Shown: positions 1-12,329 of the stretch, one piece after another
Layout: the number at the start of each line of letters is the position of its first letter
Numbering within the stretch: position 1 is the first letter of the stretch
From: Muraenolepis orangiensis
Taxonomy: Eukaryota; Chordata; Actinopteri; Gadiformes; Muraenolepididae
Reading direction: 5' to 3'
NCBI GenBank assembly: GCA_027704905.1
Contig: CM051001.1
Coordinates: 30,478,636 to 30,542,635 of the forward strand
Length of the DNA stretch: 64,000 nt
Position numbers and translations under genes: made by a program
The notes under the pieces: model-generated
Seen by the model: only the letters and a program-made list of their open reading frames with translations
The model's database searches: none
What the model was told of the DNA's origin: nothing

Positions 1-122
1 GTGTATGTATGCCCTTTTTTTTTCCTTAAACAGATTGGTGGCAAATCACTAGCTTTGTGTCCTCACACAGGATCAGTCTTGGCACAGTTTTGCTGGTTGG
101 ACAGCTGGGTAATGAATGATTC

Positions 123-648
123 TGTTATGCCACACACGGATTGTTGCTGCAGAACCCTGGGGTAGTACAACAATCAACTATGTGTGTAAATTACGGAAGT
201 AATAATACAATGCGTAATGCGACATATGTGAGTGATGGGAAATCCAAACAGGAGGTGTTGTTTCATGTGCTGCGGGGAGAAGGCTGAAGTCCAAAAACAA
301 ACACAAAAACATCCAGGGGTAAAAATCAAAGTAGAAAAATCAAACAATGGAACAAACAAGCAAAATAGTCCACTGAGTAAATACCAGGAATCCTCTTCAC
401 GGGGGGAACACGGGGGATCACGGAGGAGTATTGCCAGAGAGTCTATGGTTGAACAATCGGAAAGTTCTGGCAACGAGTGACAGGGGAGGGGAGTCTAAAT
501 AATAGGGAGCCTGATTGGGAATAGGGAACAGGTGCGCTGTCTTCCGGGGCGGAGTGTTCTCCTGGGTGTAGTAACCCCAGGTGGCAGAGAGGGGGAGGCA
601 GAGGAGCGTGGCTGGAGAGGAGAGTGGTGTGATGCAGGAATCCCAACA
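123..648 (-). repeat. 3' LTR of a Ty3/gypsy element
   Basis: Bounded by TGTT...AACA on the minus strand. It matches the solo LTR at 61731-62314 in opposite orientation, but lacks about 60 bp net near its downstream end, where the solo copy keeps its AATAAA signal. The adjoining minus-strand sequence just upstream (649-665) is a purine-rich tract, as expected for the polypurine primer site, so this is the 3' LTR of the element that continues to about 2.08 kb. No matching 5' LTR is visible beyond that point. Confidence 0.8.
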
Positions 649-1432
649 GTACCCCCCTCCCTAGGGGCGACACCAGGCGGCCTTCCAGGGGCATCGGGAT
701 GGGCCTGGTAGTCTGTGAGCAGGGAGGGGTCGGCCAGGTAGGAAGGAGGGACCCAACATAACGGGGGTTAAGCTTAGGGGAAGAGGTGCGGAGGTGTAGG
801 TCCCGAGCCAACAGCCAAACCCTCTGACCCGGATGGTAGGTAGGGGCTGGCCTCTGTCGCCGGTTTGCTCCCCGTTGAGCCTGTTGGGTGGCTCTCAGGA
901 GAGCAGCTCGTGAAGACCAGGAGAAGGAGCGGAGAGTGGAAGTGAGGGCCATGAGAGGGGCGGCCACACGGCTGAATCCCAGAATGAAACGGAGGTAGAA
1001 ATTTGCGAACCCCAGAAAGCGGTGTAGTTGCTTTCTGTCTTCAGGTCGGGGCCACTCCTCCACGGCCTGGATCTTTCTGGAGTCGGCACTGGTGTGCCCC
1101 TTCTCCACAATGTGGCCGAGGAACTCGACAGATGTGGAGTGAAACAGGCACTTCTCCGCCTTGACGAACAGCTTGTTCTCCAGGAGACATTGGAGAAAGT
1201 GTCCGAGGTGGGTATTGAACGCCGCCTTCCACTCGTCCCCCTCCCTGATGTGGAAGAGGTGGTAGGCATTGCGGAGGTCACTGCCCTTCTTCTTAACAAA
1301 AAAAACCCTGCCTGCTGGAAGAAGACGGGCGGATGATTCCGGATGCCAGGGATTCAGTGATGTAACTCTGCATGACAGTCTTCTCAGGAACCGAGAGGTT
1401 GTACAGCCACCCGGAGGGAAGGGGGGCGCCAA
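649..1432 (-). pseudogene. Degenerate gypsy pol (RT and integrase tail)
   Basis: A minus-strand open stretch carries the C-terminal part of a Ty3/gypsy reverse transcriptase: a GHIV-like motif, an EWPRP motif, and the FLGFANFYLRFI block that precedes RNase H. About 330 bases further on it continues into an integrase C-terminal segment (YHPGQRVWLLARDL). The catalytic YLDD region and most of RNase H and integrase are missing; the break falls between the KKKG-like start and a LENKLFVKAEKC block. This is an internally deleted, non-functional copy. Family assignment rests on recognised motifs. Confidence 0.8.
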
Positions 1433-1640
1433 GGAGGAGGTCTATGGGGCAGTCATAGGGACGATGAGGTGGAAGGGAAAGGGAGCGCTGCTTACTGAAC
1501 ACCTCAGCCAGGTCGTGGTATATAGACGGAACTTCGGAGAGATCAGGAGGGGAAGGCGTGGGTCTGGGGTCTGAGGCAGGAGGCGTAGCTGACTGCAGGC
1601 AGTTGGCGTGGCAGGAAGAACTCCACCCGATGATGTTGCC

Positions 1641-2075
1641 TCATGGTGGTTTCCTGAAATGGAGAGGCTTATGGAGGCAGTGCTCTGAGTGATCGGGACC
1701 AGGGAGTGGCCATCTAAGGCCATCCAAGGTATGGAGAGTAGGGGGAGATGAGGAAATAGGTCTACGGGGAACCACAGGGAACATAGAATAGGGATGATGA
1801 CCTGACTCACGGTCCCTCTCCGCCAGTCGTTGGCCCATCAACAGAGCGACTGAGATTAGCTTGTTAAGGCTATTAGGTCTATCCCTCATGATACCGTCCT
1901 TAATAGCCTCACTCAGTCCCCATCTATACGTGTTCTGCAGTGCTCTGTCATCCCACCCACTCTCTGCTGCCAAGATGCGGAAGTCCACAGGACCGAGAGC
2001 CCTGAGAGATGGAGTGTCGAGTGGCAGCATCCTGGCCATCGGAGGTGTGGTCAAAAACAAACTTAAATTCCTCAA
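1641..2075 (-). pseudogene. Gypsy gag remnant
   Basis: A minus-strand reading frame with the segment WDDRALQNTYRWGLSEAIKD followed by LISVALLMGQRLAER resembles the capsid-like Gag of vertebrate gypsy elements (the RTL/Mart-related type). It lies upstream of the RT remnant in the same orientation, as expected for gag-pol order. The N-terminal part and 5' LTR are not found; sequence beyond 2.1 kb has no element features. Broken copy. Confidence 0.65.
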
Positions 2076-2079
2076 TAAA

Positions 2080-3359
2080 TAAATGGAAACTGGAGGATAG
2101 CAACCCTAGCACCCTCACTACCATAACGACTTATTTTAAAATAAGCTGGGTCAAAAAGCCACGAAACTAATCAAAATCTGATATTATGTTTGTGATGATA
2201 TTAATTGTGTAATACAGCCAGCAATAGAACAACAAAACAATATGAACATACACCAGGAGAAGCCGTGTGCTGTTATATGTTTGTGTTTCAGAAGGTTCAG
2301 AAAACTCATGGCGGACAAACAGGCTTTCCTGTAGTGGCTGTCAGGACGGAGAGCAGCAGGGACCACTATCATCCCTCATTTTGGATTTAATGACGATGCA
2401 GGTTGTCCATTGATGGCTGTGTCCGTGGAGGCTGCAGCCAAACAGCCTGTTTAACACCGGGCAGCTGGTTCTCCATCTGTAGCCATTTGAAGACACTCAG
2501 TTATGCAGCAGTCGAGCAACTCAAACACAGTTGGGTCTGAAATCAGGTAAAGGATGTCATTACACACCCTCGATTTGTACAACTTTTGTTTGAGTGTGTT
2601 GACAGGTCCGTCAACGAGGACCAAGAGATTGTGTTTTGATAATGGGATTATTGTTCTCCATCGATTCGAGCCAGAATACACAGAAGAAGAAGAAGAGCTG
2701 GCTAATTTGCAGGCTGATATCCGTCATGAGAAGCAGTGAAATATGTTTACAATGAGTCTAACGAGGAGTTGATGTTGAATTGGCTTCTATTGGATTGGAG
2801 TGTAGGAGAGGGGGAGGGGGGGAGGGGGGGGGGGGGATGCCCACACACAAGTATCAAATACATGAATATTGAAGCAAGCAACCTACACAATTAGAGTGCA
2901 AACCAAAAGTGTGACATGACCCCAAAAAGGGATTGAAAGTGATGACTCCTCAATGACATGAGAGACAGAGAGAAGCTAACTGGAATTGTTCAATACAATA
3001 ACACTGGACATGATGTGGTCTTAATGGCATTATCATTAATAGCACACTATATAGCAGTAACGCTTTATGCTGTATCCTCTCTGTGTGAATATTGGAGCAA
3101 CATTGAAGGACTGTTCATCTCGTTTGTTTGTTTTCATTGTATTTCTGAGGTTAAATGACTTGTAAAATGCTTGTTATCAGCTAGCGGTGGATGTCTCTGT
3201 TGTGTACATAGTGTTCTGTTCCACATATACGACCACATATTACATGACACATAACAGTAAACACACACACACACATTGTAAGTGTAAGTGGAAACCTACT
3301 GAGCGATTGTCACATTCACATACACACAACCACATCAACCATAAGTCAACAACAAGACA

Positions 3360-3360
<1 letters not shown>
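2080..3360. other. Unassigned sequence with a G-rich tract
   Basis: No gene is recognised. A poly-G/GGGGGA tract lies at about 2806-2836. A 61-codon plus-strand frame at 2554-2739 ends in an acidic EEEEELANLQADI segment but has no recognised family, and its start is arbitrary. A short (CA)n lies near 3262-3274. Confidence 0.5.

Positions 3361-3405
<45 letters not shown>
3361..3405. repeat. (CA)n microsatellite
   Basis: About 22 uninterrupted CA units. Open frames across it are artefacts of the repeat. Confidence 0.97.
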
Positions 3406-3407
<2 letters not shown>

Positions 3408-4035
3408 CCTCACTCTCAACATGCTCTAAGAATTTCAACTACTGCATAACAATATGTCATCAGGGGTGAGATGAAGCCTTAGCTCAACACTGCTACTAAC
3501 TATAAACCTTTAAACCTCACAAAGATCACATTTGATTAGGATTAAATGCATCGTAAAATCTCTTAATTTGACCACGATTCAATTCCATTAATAATGAGTT
3601 CATTCCACCACACCATGTTGAATACACAAAGTGACATAGAAATCATAAAATACTACTCAAGAACATCAACTCTATCTCTAGTATAAACAAGTTCAGAGCT
3701 CACAATGTAATGCTGCATATTAAAAGCATTCACCAATAACCTCCCCCCACCTAAATAAAACATTCCCCCGGGATCACCCCTACAAACAAAAAAAATCGAA
3801 ATGGTACCGCCGGCCCTCACCCACAGTGAGGAAGAATAAGAAAGCACCGGAAACTTGTGATCACGAACACAGTGTGTTTAATTCGAACATGTCTAATTGA
3901 ATGCACTTTGTTGGCACTGATGTGCCAACAAAGAAATACAAATAAAGGCAAAGTCATCGGAACAAGGTACACACCGAGTGTACCAACTAGTGAATGTACA
4001 GAGAAAGGAAACACAAACAAACACATACAATATGT

Positions 4036-4163
4036 ATTACACACGAGCACACACACACACGCACCACGCACGCGCACACGCACCACGCACACGCACACGC
4101 ACACGCACACACACCACGCACGCGCACACACACCAAGCACGCGCACACGCACTACGCACACAC

Positions 4164-4206
<43 letters not shown>

Positions 4207-4240
4207 ACGCACGCGCACACGCACTACGCACACACACACG

Positions 4241-4272
<32 letters not shown>

Positions 4273-4305
4273 CACCACGCACGCGCACACGCACTACGCA
4301 CACAC

Positions 4306-4344
<39 letters not shown>

Positions 4345-4377
4345 CACCACGCACGCGCACATGCACTACGCACACAC

Positions 4378-4420
<43 letters not shown>
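4036..4420. repeat. Compound CA/CACG array with higher-order unit
   Basis: CA-rich array in which a block containing CACCACGCACGCGCACACGCACTACG recurs four to five times, each separated by a pure (CA)n run. That gives a higher-order period of roughly 65-75 bp on top of the dinucleotide repeat. Confidence 0.9.
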
Positions 4421-4421
<1 letters not shown>

Positions 4422-4528
4422 TCTCCCTGCTCTCATAGGCTGTACACACCCCTCTAACTCACAGAGGGACATTTTCTAATTACCTTGCTGGGATGAGAGG
4501 CACAGCTGAGAGCAGAGGTGGTAGCTCT

Positions 4529-4586
4529 TAGTGTGTGTGTGTGCATGTGTGTGTGTGTGTGTATGTGTGCGTGCGTGCGTGCATGC

Positions 4587-4632
<46 letters not shown>
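4529..4632. repeat. (GT)n array with GTGC interruptions
   Basis: GT repeat, interrupted near 4568-4590 by CGTG and CATG units, then pure for about 40 bases. It starts about 110 bp downstream of the CA array and is inverted relative to it. Confidence 0.95.
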
Positions 4633-4919
4633 CTGCCACCTATTTTTAGAGAGTCATGCATGGGCTGTGACACGTGGACCTTGCTTGCTCAGCAAGTGAC
4701 GGCGCAAAACGCAGCGAGCATCCCCTTGCAGAGAGCCACGCTCCACTCCAATCTGAAGGTCACAGGGTCAACTCCTCTCACATTGGATCAGGGTCCATGA
4801 ACAACATGGGCTCCCCACACAGCCCTGCCTGCACGCTACGTCTTACAACCTACAGTGGAACAATTCTAAATTAAACATTAAAGATTCTATATTTTTGTGT
4901 ACTCCCCATTGACTCCCGC

Positions 4920-5110
4920 AGTATAAATGTAAACAACAATACTTTACTATACTATGCTGTACTAAACTATCCTATACAATACTATACTATACAACACTAT
5001 ACTATAAACAACACTATATACTATAACAATACTATACTATAAACAACACTATAAACAATCTACTATAAACAACACTACACTATAGCAATACTATACACCG
5101 TAAAAAAGAA
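4920..5110. repeat. Degenerate ACTATA-rich tandem repeat
   Basis: Irregular copies of TACTATACTATA and AAACAACACTATA. Similar AC-TATA sequence occurs at 29890-29990 and 39820-39880, next to LINE-derived sequence, so it may be part of a LINE 3' UTR. Confidence 0.6.
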
Positions 5111-5321
5111 CAATAACAACAATCAATTGTAATGTTGTCCTGCGGAACATTACTATGGTTCCTCTTGGTATCAAGCTAACCCTGCTTCTGGTACCACTGC
5201 TGTCGCTATGCCAAGATAGTTCTCAGCTGTACATTAATGCAGTAGGGCTCTGGAGATATGGACACAAGCTCTAATGACAGGTGGCAGTGCCCTTATCCAG
5301 CCAAAACCTCAAATGTATAGA

Positions 5322-5933
5322 CAGGCTTTTCTCATAAACGATACGTAGGATTCCCTACGAAAAAACGGTACTTTGTTTCGTAGGAAATCGTACGTATGCA
5401 ACCCGGTGCGCATGCGCAGACTTCTGCAGCTATAATGTCAAATACAGTCACATTTCCTTGTATTCTCGGTGGAAAATGTAAGTTAGATAGTTTCGGCATT
5501 AAAATATGTTTTGATAACATTTATAGCATGAAATGTGTGTTTTACTGTAACATGCTTTGTTCAGTGAATTTATACGATCTTTAGTTTTTGAGTTATTATG
5601 AAGATTTGTTAAGGTTTTATATCTTCATAACTAACAAACTAAAGATTGTATACATTCATTGAACAAATATTTTTGAACTTAAGTGCATATTTATCAAACC
5701 GTATTTTAGAGTAACCTTAACATATACGATATGTTTGTACTGTGAGAAAAAAAATCATAAAAACATACATGTATAAGTGTTATTTTAGACATGATTTCAG
5801 CTGCTCTGTTCGCCGACTGAAAGGGGCGTAAACTAAATTGACGCGAATGCGTACTGATTGCTGTACGTACGATTCCTACGAAACAAAGTGCACTGTTTTT
5901 TTCGTAGGGAATTCTTTGAACCGGATCATGAGA
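5322..5933. mobile_element. Long foldback MITE, complete copy
   Basis: The two ends are near-perfect inverted copies for about 65 bp (the left end has ATACGTAGGATTCCCTACGA, the right end the complement of AATTCCCTACGAAAAAA). The symmetry continues inward: a GATCTTTAGTTTTTGAGTTA block near 5577 is mirrored near 5630, so most of the element is one large palindrome of roughly 270-bp arms. It has no coding capacity. A second, half-length copy is at 26880-27190. Clear target-site duplications were not found, so the superfamily is open. Confidence 0.75.
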
Positions 5934-6565
5934 ATGCGTTGATAGAATTGATCTCTTGTTAGATAAAAAAGACACAATAGAAACAGAGGATGGGATATTG
6001 AAGGACTTCATGACAATGATGATGTCGATGATGTTTGATTGACATTGGCATCATCTTCAGATTTGGTGTCACAAACACAATCTGGCGGCAGACCTTCCTT
6101 ATGGAAGGATGAATTGAACCACCAAGATGTGGTAAACCTAGCACACACACACACATGTCTTGTGCCAAACACACAAGAAGAAACCCATTCTGGATAGTAT
6201 TACACACATATCTCACTACTAAATTCTCCCCTTGATCCTCCCTTCAAAACCAAACCACAATAAATGAATACAATTAAGGCAGATGCTATTTGCACCCGGG
6301 TGTAATTAGCCAACACCGCTATTTACACCCGGGTGTTGTACTGCATGTATCTGTTCTAGCTCTTTCTACGATTGCTTGGTAAGGTAACCTGAACAGACCA
6401 CAAAACCCCTGTGCTATATTGTGAAGGTGGCTGCAAGGTAATACATGTCCCACAGACCCTGATGGCTATCTTCAACCAGCAGGTTCTTCACAAGGCCAGG
6501 TCTATATTGGACAGCACGGACCAAACCCTTCCCTTGGATTTAGAAACTCTTCCCGCAGGCCATAG

Positions 6566-6626
6566 ATTTAGAGTACCCCCATTCAAGTGCAAAAGTAGAT
6601 TTAGAGTACCCCGGTTCAAGTGCAGT
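6566..6626. repeat. Short tandem duplication (about 31 bp, two copies)
   Basis: TAGATTTAGAGTACCCC followed by TTCAAGTGCA occurs twice in succession with a few mismatches. The surrounding 5.95-6.8 kb holds no recognised gene. Confidence 0.7.
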
Positions 6627-6817
6627 AGGAGTAGAAACTCTTTTTTTAAAGGGGCACTCTATTCACTTTGGCCTTCTAGCACATAACATGCACATCTGTG
6701 CTGAGCCTTGGAATTATTACTTAATCATGTGTCACCATTACCAATGTAAAAAGTCATGAGACCAAGAGCATGAGAGAGAGGGGGGAGGAAGAGAAAGAAC
6801 GAGACAGAAGAGGGATA

Positions 6818-6923
<106 letters not shown>

Positions 6924-7070
6924 CATTAAGAAATATGAAAATGATCTGTTGGCTAATAATGTCTTATGCAGAATATATGTTGCAATACAAAAATTTGCCA
7001 AAGAAAAGTTAGGAACAGACTCAAAAAGAAAAGCAAGCATGAGTGGAGCCAGGTGATGGATGTGGTCACC

Positions 7071-7071
<1 letters not shown>

Positions 7072-7112
<41 letters not shown>

Positions 7113-7166
7113 TTCACACATGTACACATACACGCACACAAACACACACAAACATACACGCATGTG

Positions 7167-7228
<62 letters not shown>

Positions 7229-7565
7229 GACACACTCATGCACACACACACACATACACACACACACTTATGCACACACACACTCTAGAGGTGATGCAGT
7301 CCCAGCTGGACTCCACTGTCAAACCTGACAGTAATTACGGTGGCTGACTCATACTGACCCAAACAGATGCATGCATGCATGCATACACAGATACACACAC
7401 ATACACAGATACACACACACACAAACACACACACACACACACACACATACAGACATACTCATGCACACACACACATACACACACACACTTATACACACAC
7501 ACACACTCTAGAGGTGATGCAGTCCCAGCTGGACTCCACTGTCAAGCCTGACTAGTAATTAAGGT
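7072..7565. repeat. CA array containing a 223-bp tandem duplication
   Basis: CA-rich sequence in which a non-repetitive block (TCTAGAGGTGATGCAGTCCC through the GGTGGCTGACT segment) occurs twice, starting at 7283 and at 7506. The copies differ by only a few bases. The flanking CA runs with CATACAGACA and ACTCATGCAC are duplicated too, so the unit is about 223 bp. Confidence 0.85.
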
Positions 7566-8182
7566 GGCTGACTTTGTAACTCAAAGACCTGTGTGTGTGT
7601 CTGGTGTGTGGTTAGAGTTTAGTCAAGTAAAAATAACACAAAAAAGTGGCTTAATTCTAGGTCAGCCTCATCCCAGTGTTGATCTGCTCTAAGGAAATCT
7701 TTAAGGAAAACACCAGCAGGCCAACTTTCTAGTCCACTGGAATTACATTACTAAGTAACTCTGACTAACATATATGAGCAGTCTCAGCTAAATGCCAGCA
7801 TTTGTTTGTTATACATACAAAATGAGATTTGCTGATTTCACATTTGCATATTTGTATTAAAACAATCATCTTGACTACAATTGACAGAATGTTGCATGAC
7901 ATGATAAACAATATGTGTAAATGTGACGTGTCTGTTGGCCTGTGTGTGGTGGCTCCACGCTGCTGCTTGTACACACTATTGTATTTGGTCAACAGCAAAC
8001 TGTATTAATAAACGTATCGGCTCAGTAAGGGAGCTTGTTCAGGAATGTTCCACAGCAGCTTACAATAATCCCCCGTGTGTAGTTCTGGCACACTCGAATC
8101 CAGAACACCAAATACGCATTTTGTTGTTTCTGAAAAGACTTTGGTAAGCGTAATAGTAATAAAAAGCAACGCCTGGACTCAC
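7566..8182 (-). other. Probable start of testican intron 1
   Basis: Sequence downstream of the donor at 8182 on the minus strand. It is AT-rich and without recognisable exons or repeats. The intron would have to extend past the left edge of the window, because no second exon is seen at 1-8182. Confidence 0.45.
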
Positions 8183-8329
8183 GTCTCTGAATGAGCCCCA
8201 GTATCCGTCCGTCTCGGACATGCTGCTCAGCCATCGGTCGCTGTCCGGGGGGTCGCTGCTGACAGCGGAGACGACCATCTCCCCTCCGAGCAGGAGGACC
8301 CCGAGAGACAGCAGAGAAAACATCGTTTT
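8183..8329 (-). CDS. Testican (SPOCK family) first coding exon
   Basis: Minus-strand exon with ATG at 8323 and 47 complete codons up to a consensus donor (GAC|GTGAGT, exon end 8183). A pyrimidine-rich acceptor ending in CCAG lies six bases before the ATG, so an upstream non-coding exon is expected, as in other testican genes. Residues 1 to about 22 form a hydrophobic signal peptide (MFSLLSLGVLLLGG...). They are followed by DSDRWLSSMSETDGYWGSFRD, which matches the conserved testican N-terminal motif (D-x-WLS-S-x-S-x-Y-W-x-x-FRD). Testicans are secreted proteoglycans of the extracellular matrix with Kazal, SPARC-type EF-hand and thyroglobulin domains. The next exon is not visible at 1-8182, where it should lie for this strand. 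Three testican exons on the opposite strand occur at 51.7-60.7 kb. Confidence 0.8.
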
Positions 8330-8911
8330 CTGGAAGAGAAGAAAACATTTTCCAAGAAAACGGTTAAAACCACCGATCGACCGAATTCTGTCGATGGCGT
8401 TAAAGTCCCCACAGACGTTTCCAACGGACTATTTGATTGTTCCAAATATATTTATATATATACCAACACGCAGTACCGTTACAAACGTGGTCGACGGATA
8501 ACATCAGTCGGGGCGATGGGTTACCAGCGCATTTCATTGAATTACTGCTCCTTCCTCTAGTTATTCCAACCAGGTACGCAGACGCAGGTGGGACCACAGA
8601 GCAGAATCAGAGCGTCCTGTTCGCCTCTTTCGGAGAACTGCGAAGCCACAACTCTCCATGACGAACCCCTGGCAGGCGGCTGTACTCTTCTTTAAGAGAA
8701 CAAGACTACTACATGCGACTGGAACTGGTTGCCTCTTCTGACTGCACAACACCGCCTAGTCTCTCTGTACCTGTATTCTTACCTGCGTTAGTTGGTATCC
8801 TCTCCCGGTATGCGAGACCATCCAAACTAGTGCCCAGCTCCCGGGAAAGCAACAACACCGTACGACCGTCCTCAAAGACTGCTAGCTCCTATCTGTCACC
8901 CTTCTGATTAA
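8330..8911 (-). other. Upstream region of the testican first coding exon
   Basis: Upstream of the acceptor on the minus strand. Moderately GC-rich around 8210-8330 and mixed beyond. It could contain part of intron 0, a non-coding exon or the promoter, but no TATA box or clear donor decides this. No transposon is recognised. Confidence 0.3.
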
Positions 8912-9105
<194 letters not shown>

Positions 9106-9364
9106 GGGTCTGCTGTTAAACTGTTGGATTAGACATGACACGCCCACCCACGCTCCATGGCGTTGTCCAGGGTGCTGAGACGGAGCCTACTGCGCGTTAC
9201 AAAGCAGTTTACCACAGGTAGAACAAACACAACTAACTCGTCACTCTTTGCGACAGCGTCTCATCTAAGACATTTGCCAGGCGCAATAGAATCTCTTTCG
9301 TAGGTCACCTTTTTCTACGAGGTCACTGCGGTTTTCGGGGGGCTATCAGAAGTAGTAGTAGTAG

Positions 9365-10170
9365 CAGTGGCGGCCGGTGACATCCGAAGTAGGAGGGGCG
9401 CATAATTTTTTTTAAATCATATCTGCTGTGCAATACCGGATTTGCCCAGACGGTGGCGCCATTTCACCATGTAAACGACCGAGAGGGCTAATTAAAAATA
9501 AAAAACTATACATAATATAAACCTCACCGTTACTCATTCTACTCTGTATTGTATATATGTATATTGACTGAACATTCCTTTACTTACTGCTTAATTTCTT
9601 TTTTTACTTACTTTATTTTTACTGTATGTAGGACAATCAATCAGTATTCTGTATTTTGTTGTGACAAATAATAAACAAACTTGAAACTTATGGTGAAAGA
9701 ACATTTATTATATGGTGCCTAGTAGAAAATAAACATAAGAAAAAAATATGGTCTTATATTAGAAAGACTACCCAGTGTGCCATCAAAAATAATACCTAAA
9801 TATAGTCTTACATTCGATTGTGCAAAAGTAATTAGAACAAAATAGAAGATAATAAAATAGACCTGATACAAGTCCTGAGATAAAATGCAATACAATGTTA
9901 AGCTTACAAATTAAAAAGGTACTGGGTCCTATGTACACTACACTACTATACAATATACAGTTTAATCTATGTACCTATGCTATACAAGAACCACTTAGCA
10001 AACCAGGTTCTGGAAAACGACCGAATATATAGCCTTATTCTGTCTGTTGCTGGTTGCTGAATGCTGATGTCAGGCTGATGAGGTCCAAACTCTTTCACTC
10101 TGAGTTTTTCTTGCAGTGTTCGTCTTTCAAATGGTGTTGCTTTGAGGGATTTGACAGAATTCTCCATGGT
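9365..10170 (-). mobile_element. hAT remnant with TTF-type transposase N-terminus
   Basis: A hAT-like end (CAGTGGCGGCCGGTGA) starts at 9365. On the minus strand at 9967-10167 a frame carries LKATPFERRTLQEKLRVKEF and FGPHQPDI followed by RSFSRTWFAKWFLYS, which resembles the N-terminal part of hAT transposases with a TTF-type zinc finger. The rest of the transposase, including the dimerisation domain, is missing. A CGCCACT motif near 10351-10357 could be the other end, but the pairing is uncertain. Confidence 0.5.
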
Positions 10171-10815
10171 AGCTAGTGTAATGGCTGTGTCCTGTACAGA
10201 ACAAAAAAAAACAAAACAACAACGTACCTTTCCTCAGACAGCAAGACGCGAACTGAGAGCAGAGCAGTACAGGCTTTACAAATAACTAGATTCAACTAGG
10301 CTATGAATTGCGCATGCGTGACTGGTTTTCTTTGCTCACGCATTCACGCATGCGCCACTCAATTTGAGTTAGTAGACTCATACAGAGTCAGGCACAGTCA
10401 ACTCCAACTGAAAACTCAATGTGAAAAATTGTACTAAGCAATAGGGAATAGCAAATAGCACAATTACAAATGTATACATAACACTCACATGAAAGTGGTC
10501 ACAAAGAAGCGTTCCTAGCGCAATTAAGCTTTCATGGCGTTTAAGAGATAAGAACCAGTGCACAGGCTGGTGACTCGTTCTTTGTTGAGTGTTGTTTTCT
10601 TGTTTTAATGATTGTTAGATGTCTTTGCTTCAGTTGAGACATCGCTGCCTTGAAGAGGGACTACATTTATTATATATTTAATTTAATTGAACCAAACCTC
10701 CACATGGGCACTGTCACCAACATGCAAATGAATGAAAATGTCCAAATTGAGAGACTCTGTCTTTGAGGCTGTTCCTATGAACAGCTTGCAGGTAGCAGCA
10801 GCCTGGTGTCCGTGT

Positions 10816-11078
10816 GAATAATAATAATAATGCCGGCTTTTATATATAGTGTTTATCCAAAGCGCTTTACAAGTCATGCCTCACATCACCCATTTATACA
10901 CCGACGGCGGAGTCAGCCATGCAAGGAGACAGCCAGCACGTCAGGAGCGGTTAGGGTTAGGGGGTCTTGCTCAAGGACACCTCCACAGTTTTTGCCAGGA
11001 AGAGCCGGGGGATCGAACCAGCAACCTTTTGGTTGTGAGGCGACCGCTCTACCTCCTGAGCTATACTGCCGCCCTGTA
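10816..11078 (-). mobile_element. tRNA-derived SINE, copy 1
   Basis: On the minus strand the head reads GGCGGCAGTATAGCTCAGG, then a B-box-like GGTTCGATCCCC: the internal RNA polymerase III promoter of a tRNA-derived SINE. The body contains a CCTTGAGCAAGACCCCCTAA-like segment and ends in ACTTGTAAAGCGCTTTGGA. Related copies are at 15498, 32520 and 41205. Confidence 0.85.
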
Positions 11079-11089
11079 TACCCTTAGCT

Positions 11090-12025
11090 TTATTACCGAT
11101 ATCGCTTTATTCATTTTTATACATACAATAAACAACCATAGTAGACAGCACACATATGGCTCCAGCGGGTTTGCTGTTCGGGATGGATAGTTAATTTAAT
11201 TGGACTTTTAGATATGCATTCATGTGAGACCAAACCAAATTAGAATGAGCTTCGCATTACGACGACTGCGAGACACCAATGTGAAGCTCCAGAGTTTTTT
11301 GTTTGTCGCACCTGAACTGGTTTCAGACCGACTGAGATTGTCTGTGATGTCTTTGTGACATGATGCGTTATTCCAGATGCTAGTTCACAAAAGCTGGGTT
11401 TCCATCTTACAGTCAAAGTAAATACAAACTACCGACTCAATGCATGTGACTTCAATAGCATCAGTTGAACAGTCTCAGGGAAATAGCTAATACTCTAGAT
11501 GTTAGCTGGTAATTCATGTATCAATGCTACATGCTCCAGCTTTTTAGGCCGCAGTTCCATTCATTCCTCCCTCAGTTCACCAAACATCAGGATCAGGCCA
11601 TTTATTCTCTTTTGAATTGACTATTTGAGTGTTTACTCAATGATAGAAGAGTTAGGAGCTCCCTGCTGTACGTAATGTAGCAATTATATGTAATAATGCC
11701 TTATTGTGTGAATACTTCACATCAATGAAAACCCCAGCCTGTGTGATGGTAGAGATTACAGTCGGATGCAGACACCTCCATGCAGGTTTAATATCCTCGG
11801 TCCTCTTTTCATGTCTCTTATCCTTCAAAGCCCAGAGATAAGTGCATCTTACACACGGCCCCATTTTGTCCTTTTCTAAAGCGAGATGTTTTCTTTTTTT
11901 CTTTTTTATTTGAAAAAGGTCAAAATTGATGACGGCCATCTTTGTTCTCTCTTCTCTATTCTTAGGCACACACAGGAGAGCAGAAAGACAGTTACAGTAA
12001 CAAAATAGCAGCAAGAAGAAAAGCA
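11090..12025. other. Unassigned unique sequence
   Basis: No coding exon, repeat family or RNA gene recognised. Confidence 0.4.
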
Positions 12026-12029
12026 GTGT

Positions 12030-12234
<205 letters not shown>

Positions 12235-12329
12235 AACATGGTGAACCTCCAGATGCTCCTCTCTGCTCTTTTAGGGGATGGGTGACTCGGGCTATCAGAA
12301 CCAAACAGACTGCTTGTTCAGTGCAGCTT

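Noticed and set aside
232..480. 82-codon plus-strand frame near the left edge
   Set aside because: It lies entirely inside the gypsy LTR (123-648) and is antisense to it.
3857..4479. His/Thr-rich or Cys/Val-rich proteins
   Set aside because: Pure translation of (CA)n/(GT)n; the same occurs at every dinucleotide array in the window.
9301..9364. hAT duplication TAGTAG-type at 9357 and near 10364
   Set aside because: The flanks are a (TAG)n run, and the candidate right end does not align properly, so the match is uninformative.
10990..11078. tRNA gene (also at 15498, 32520, 41205)
   Set aside because: A- and B-box-like motifs are present, but there is no full cloverleaf or anticodon arm, and the same head with a common non-tRNA body recurs four times: a SINE family.
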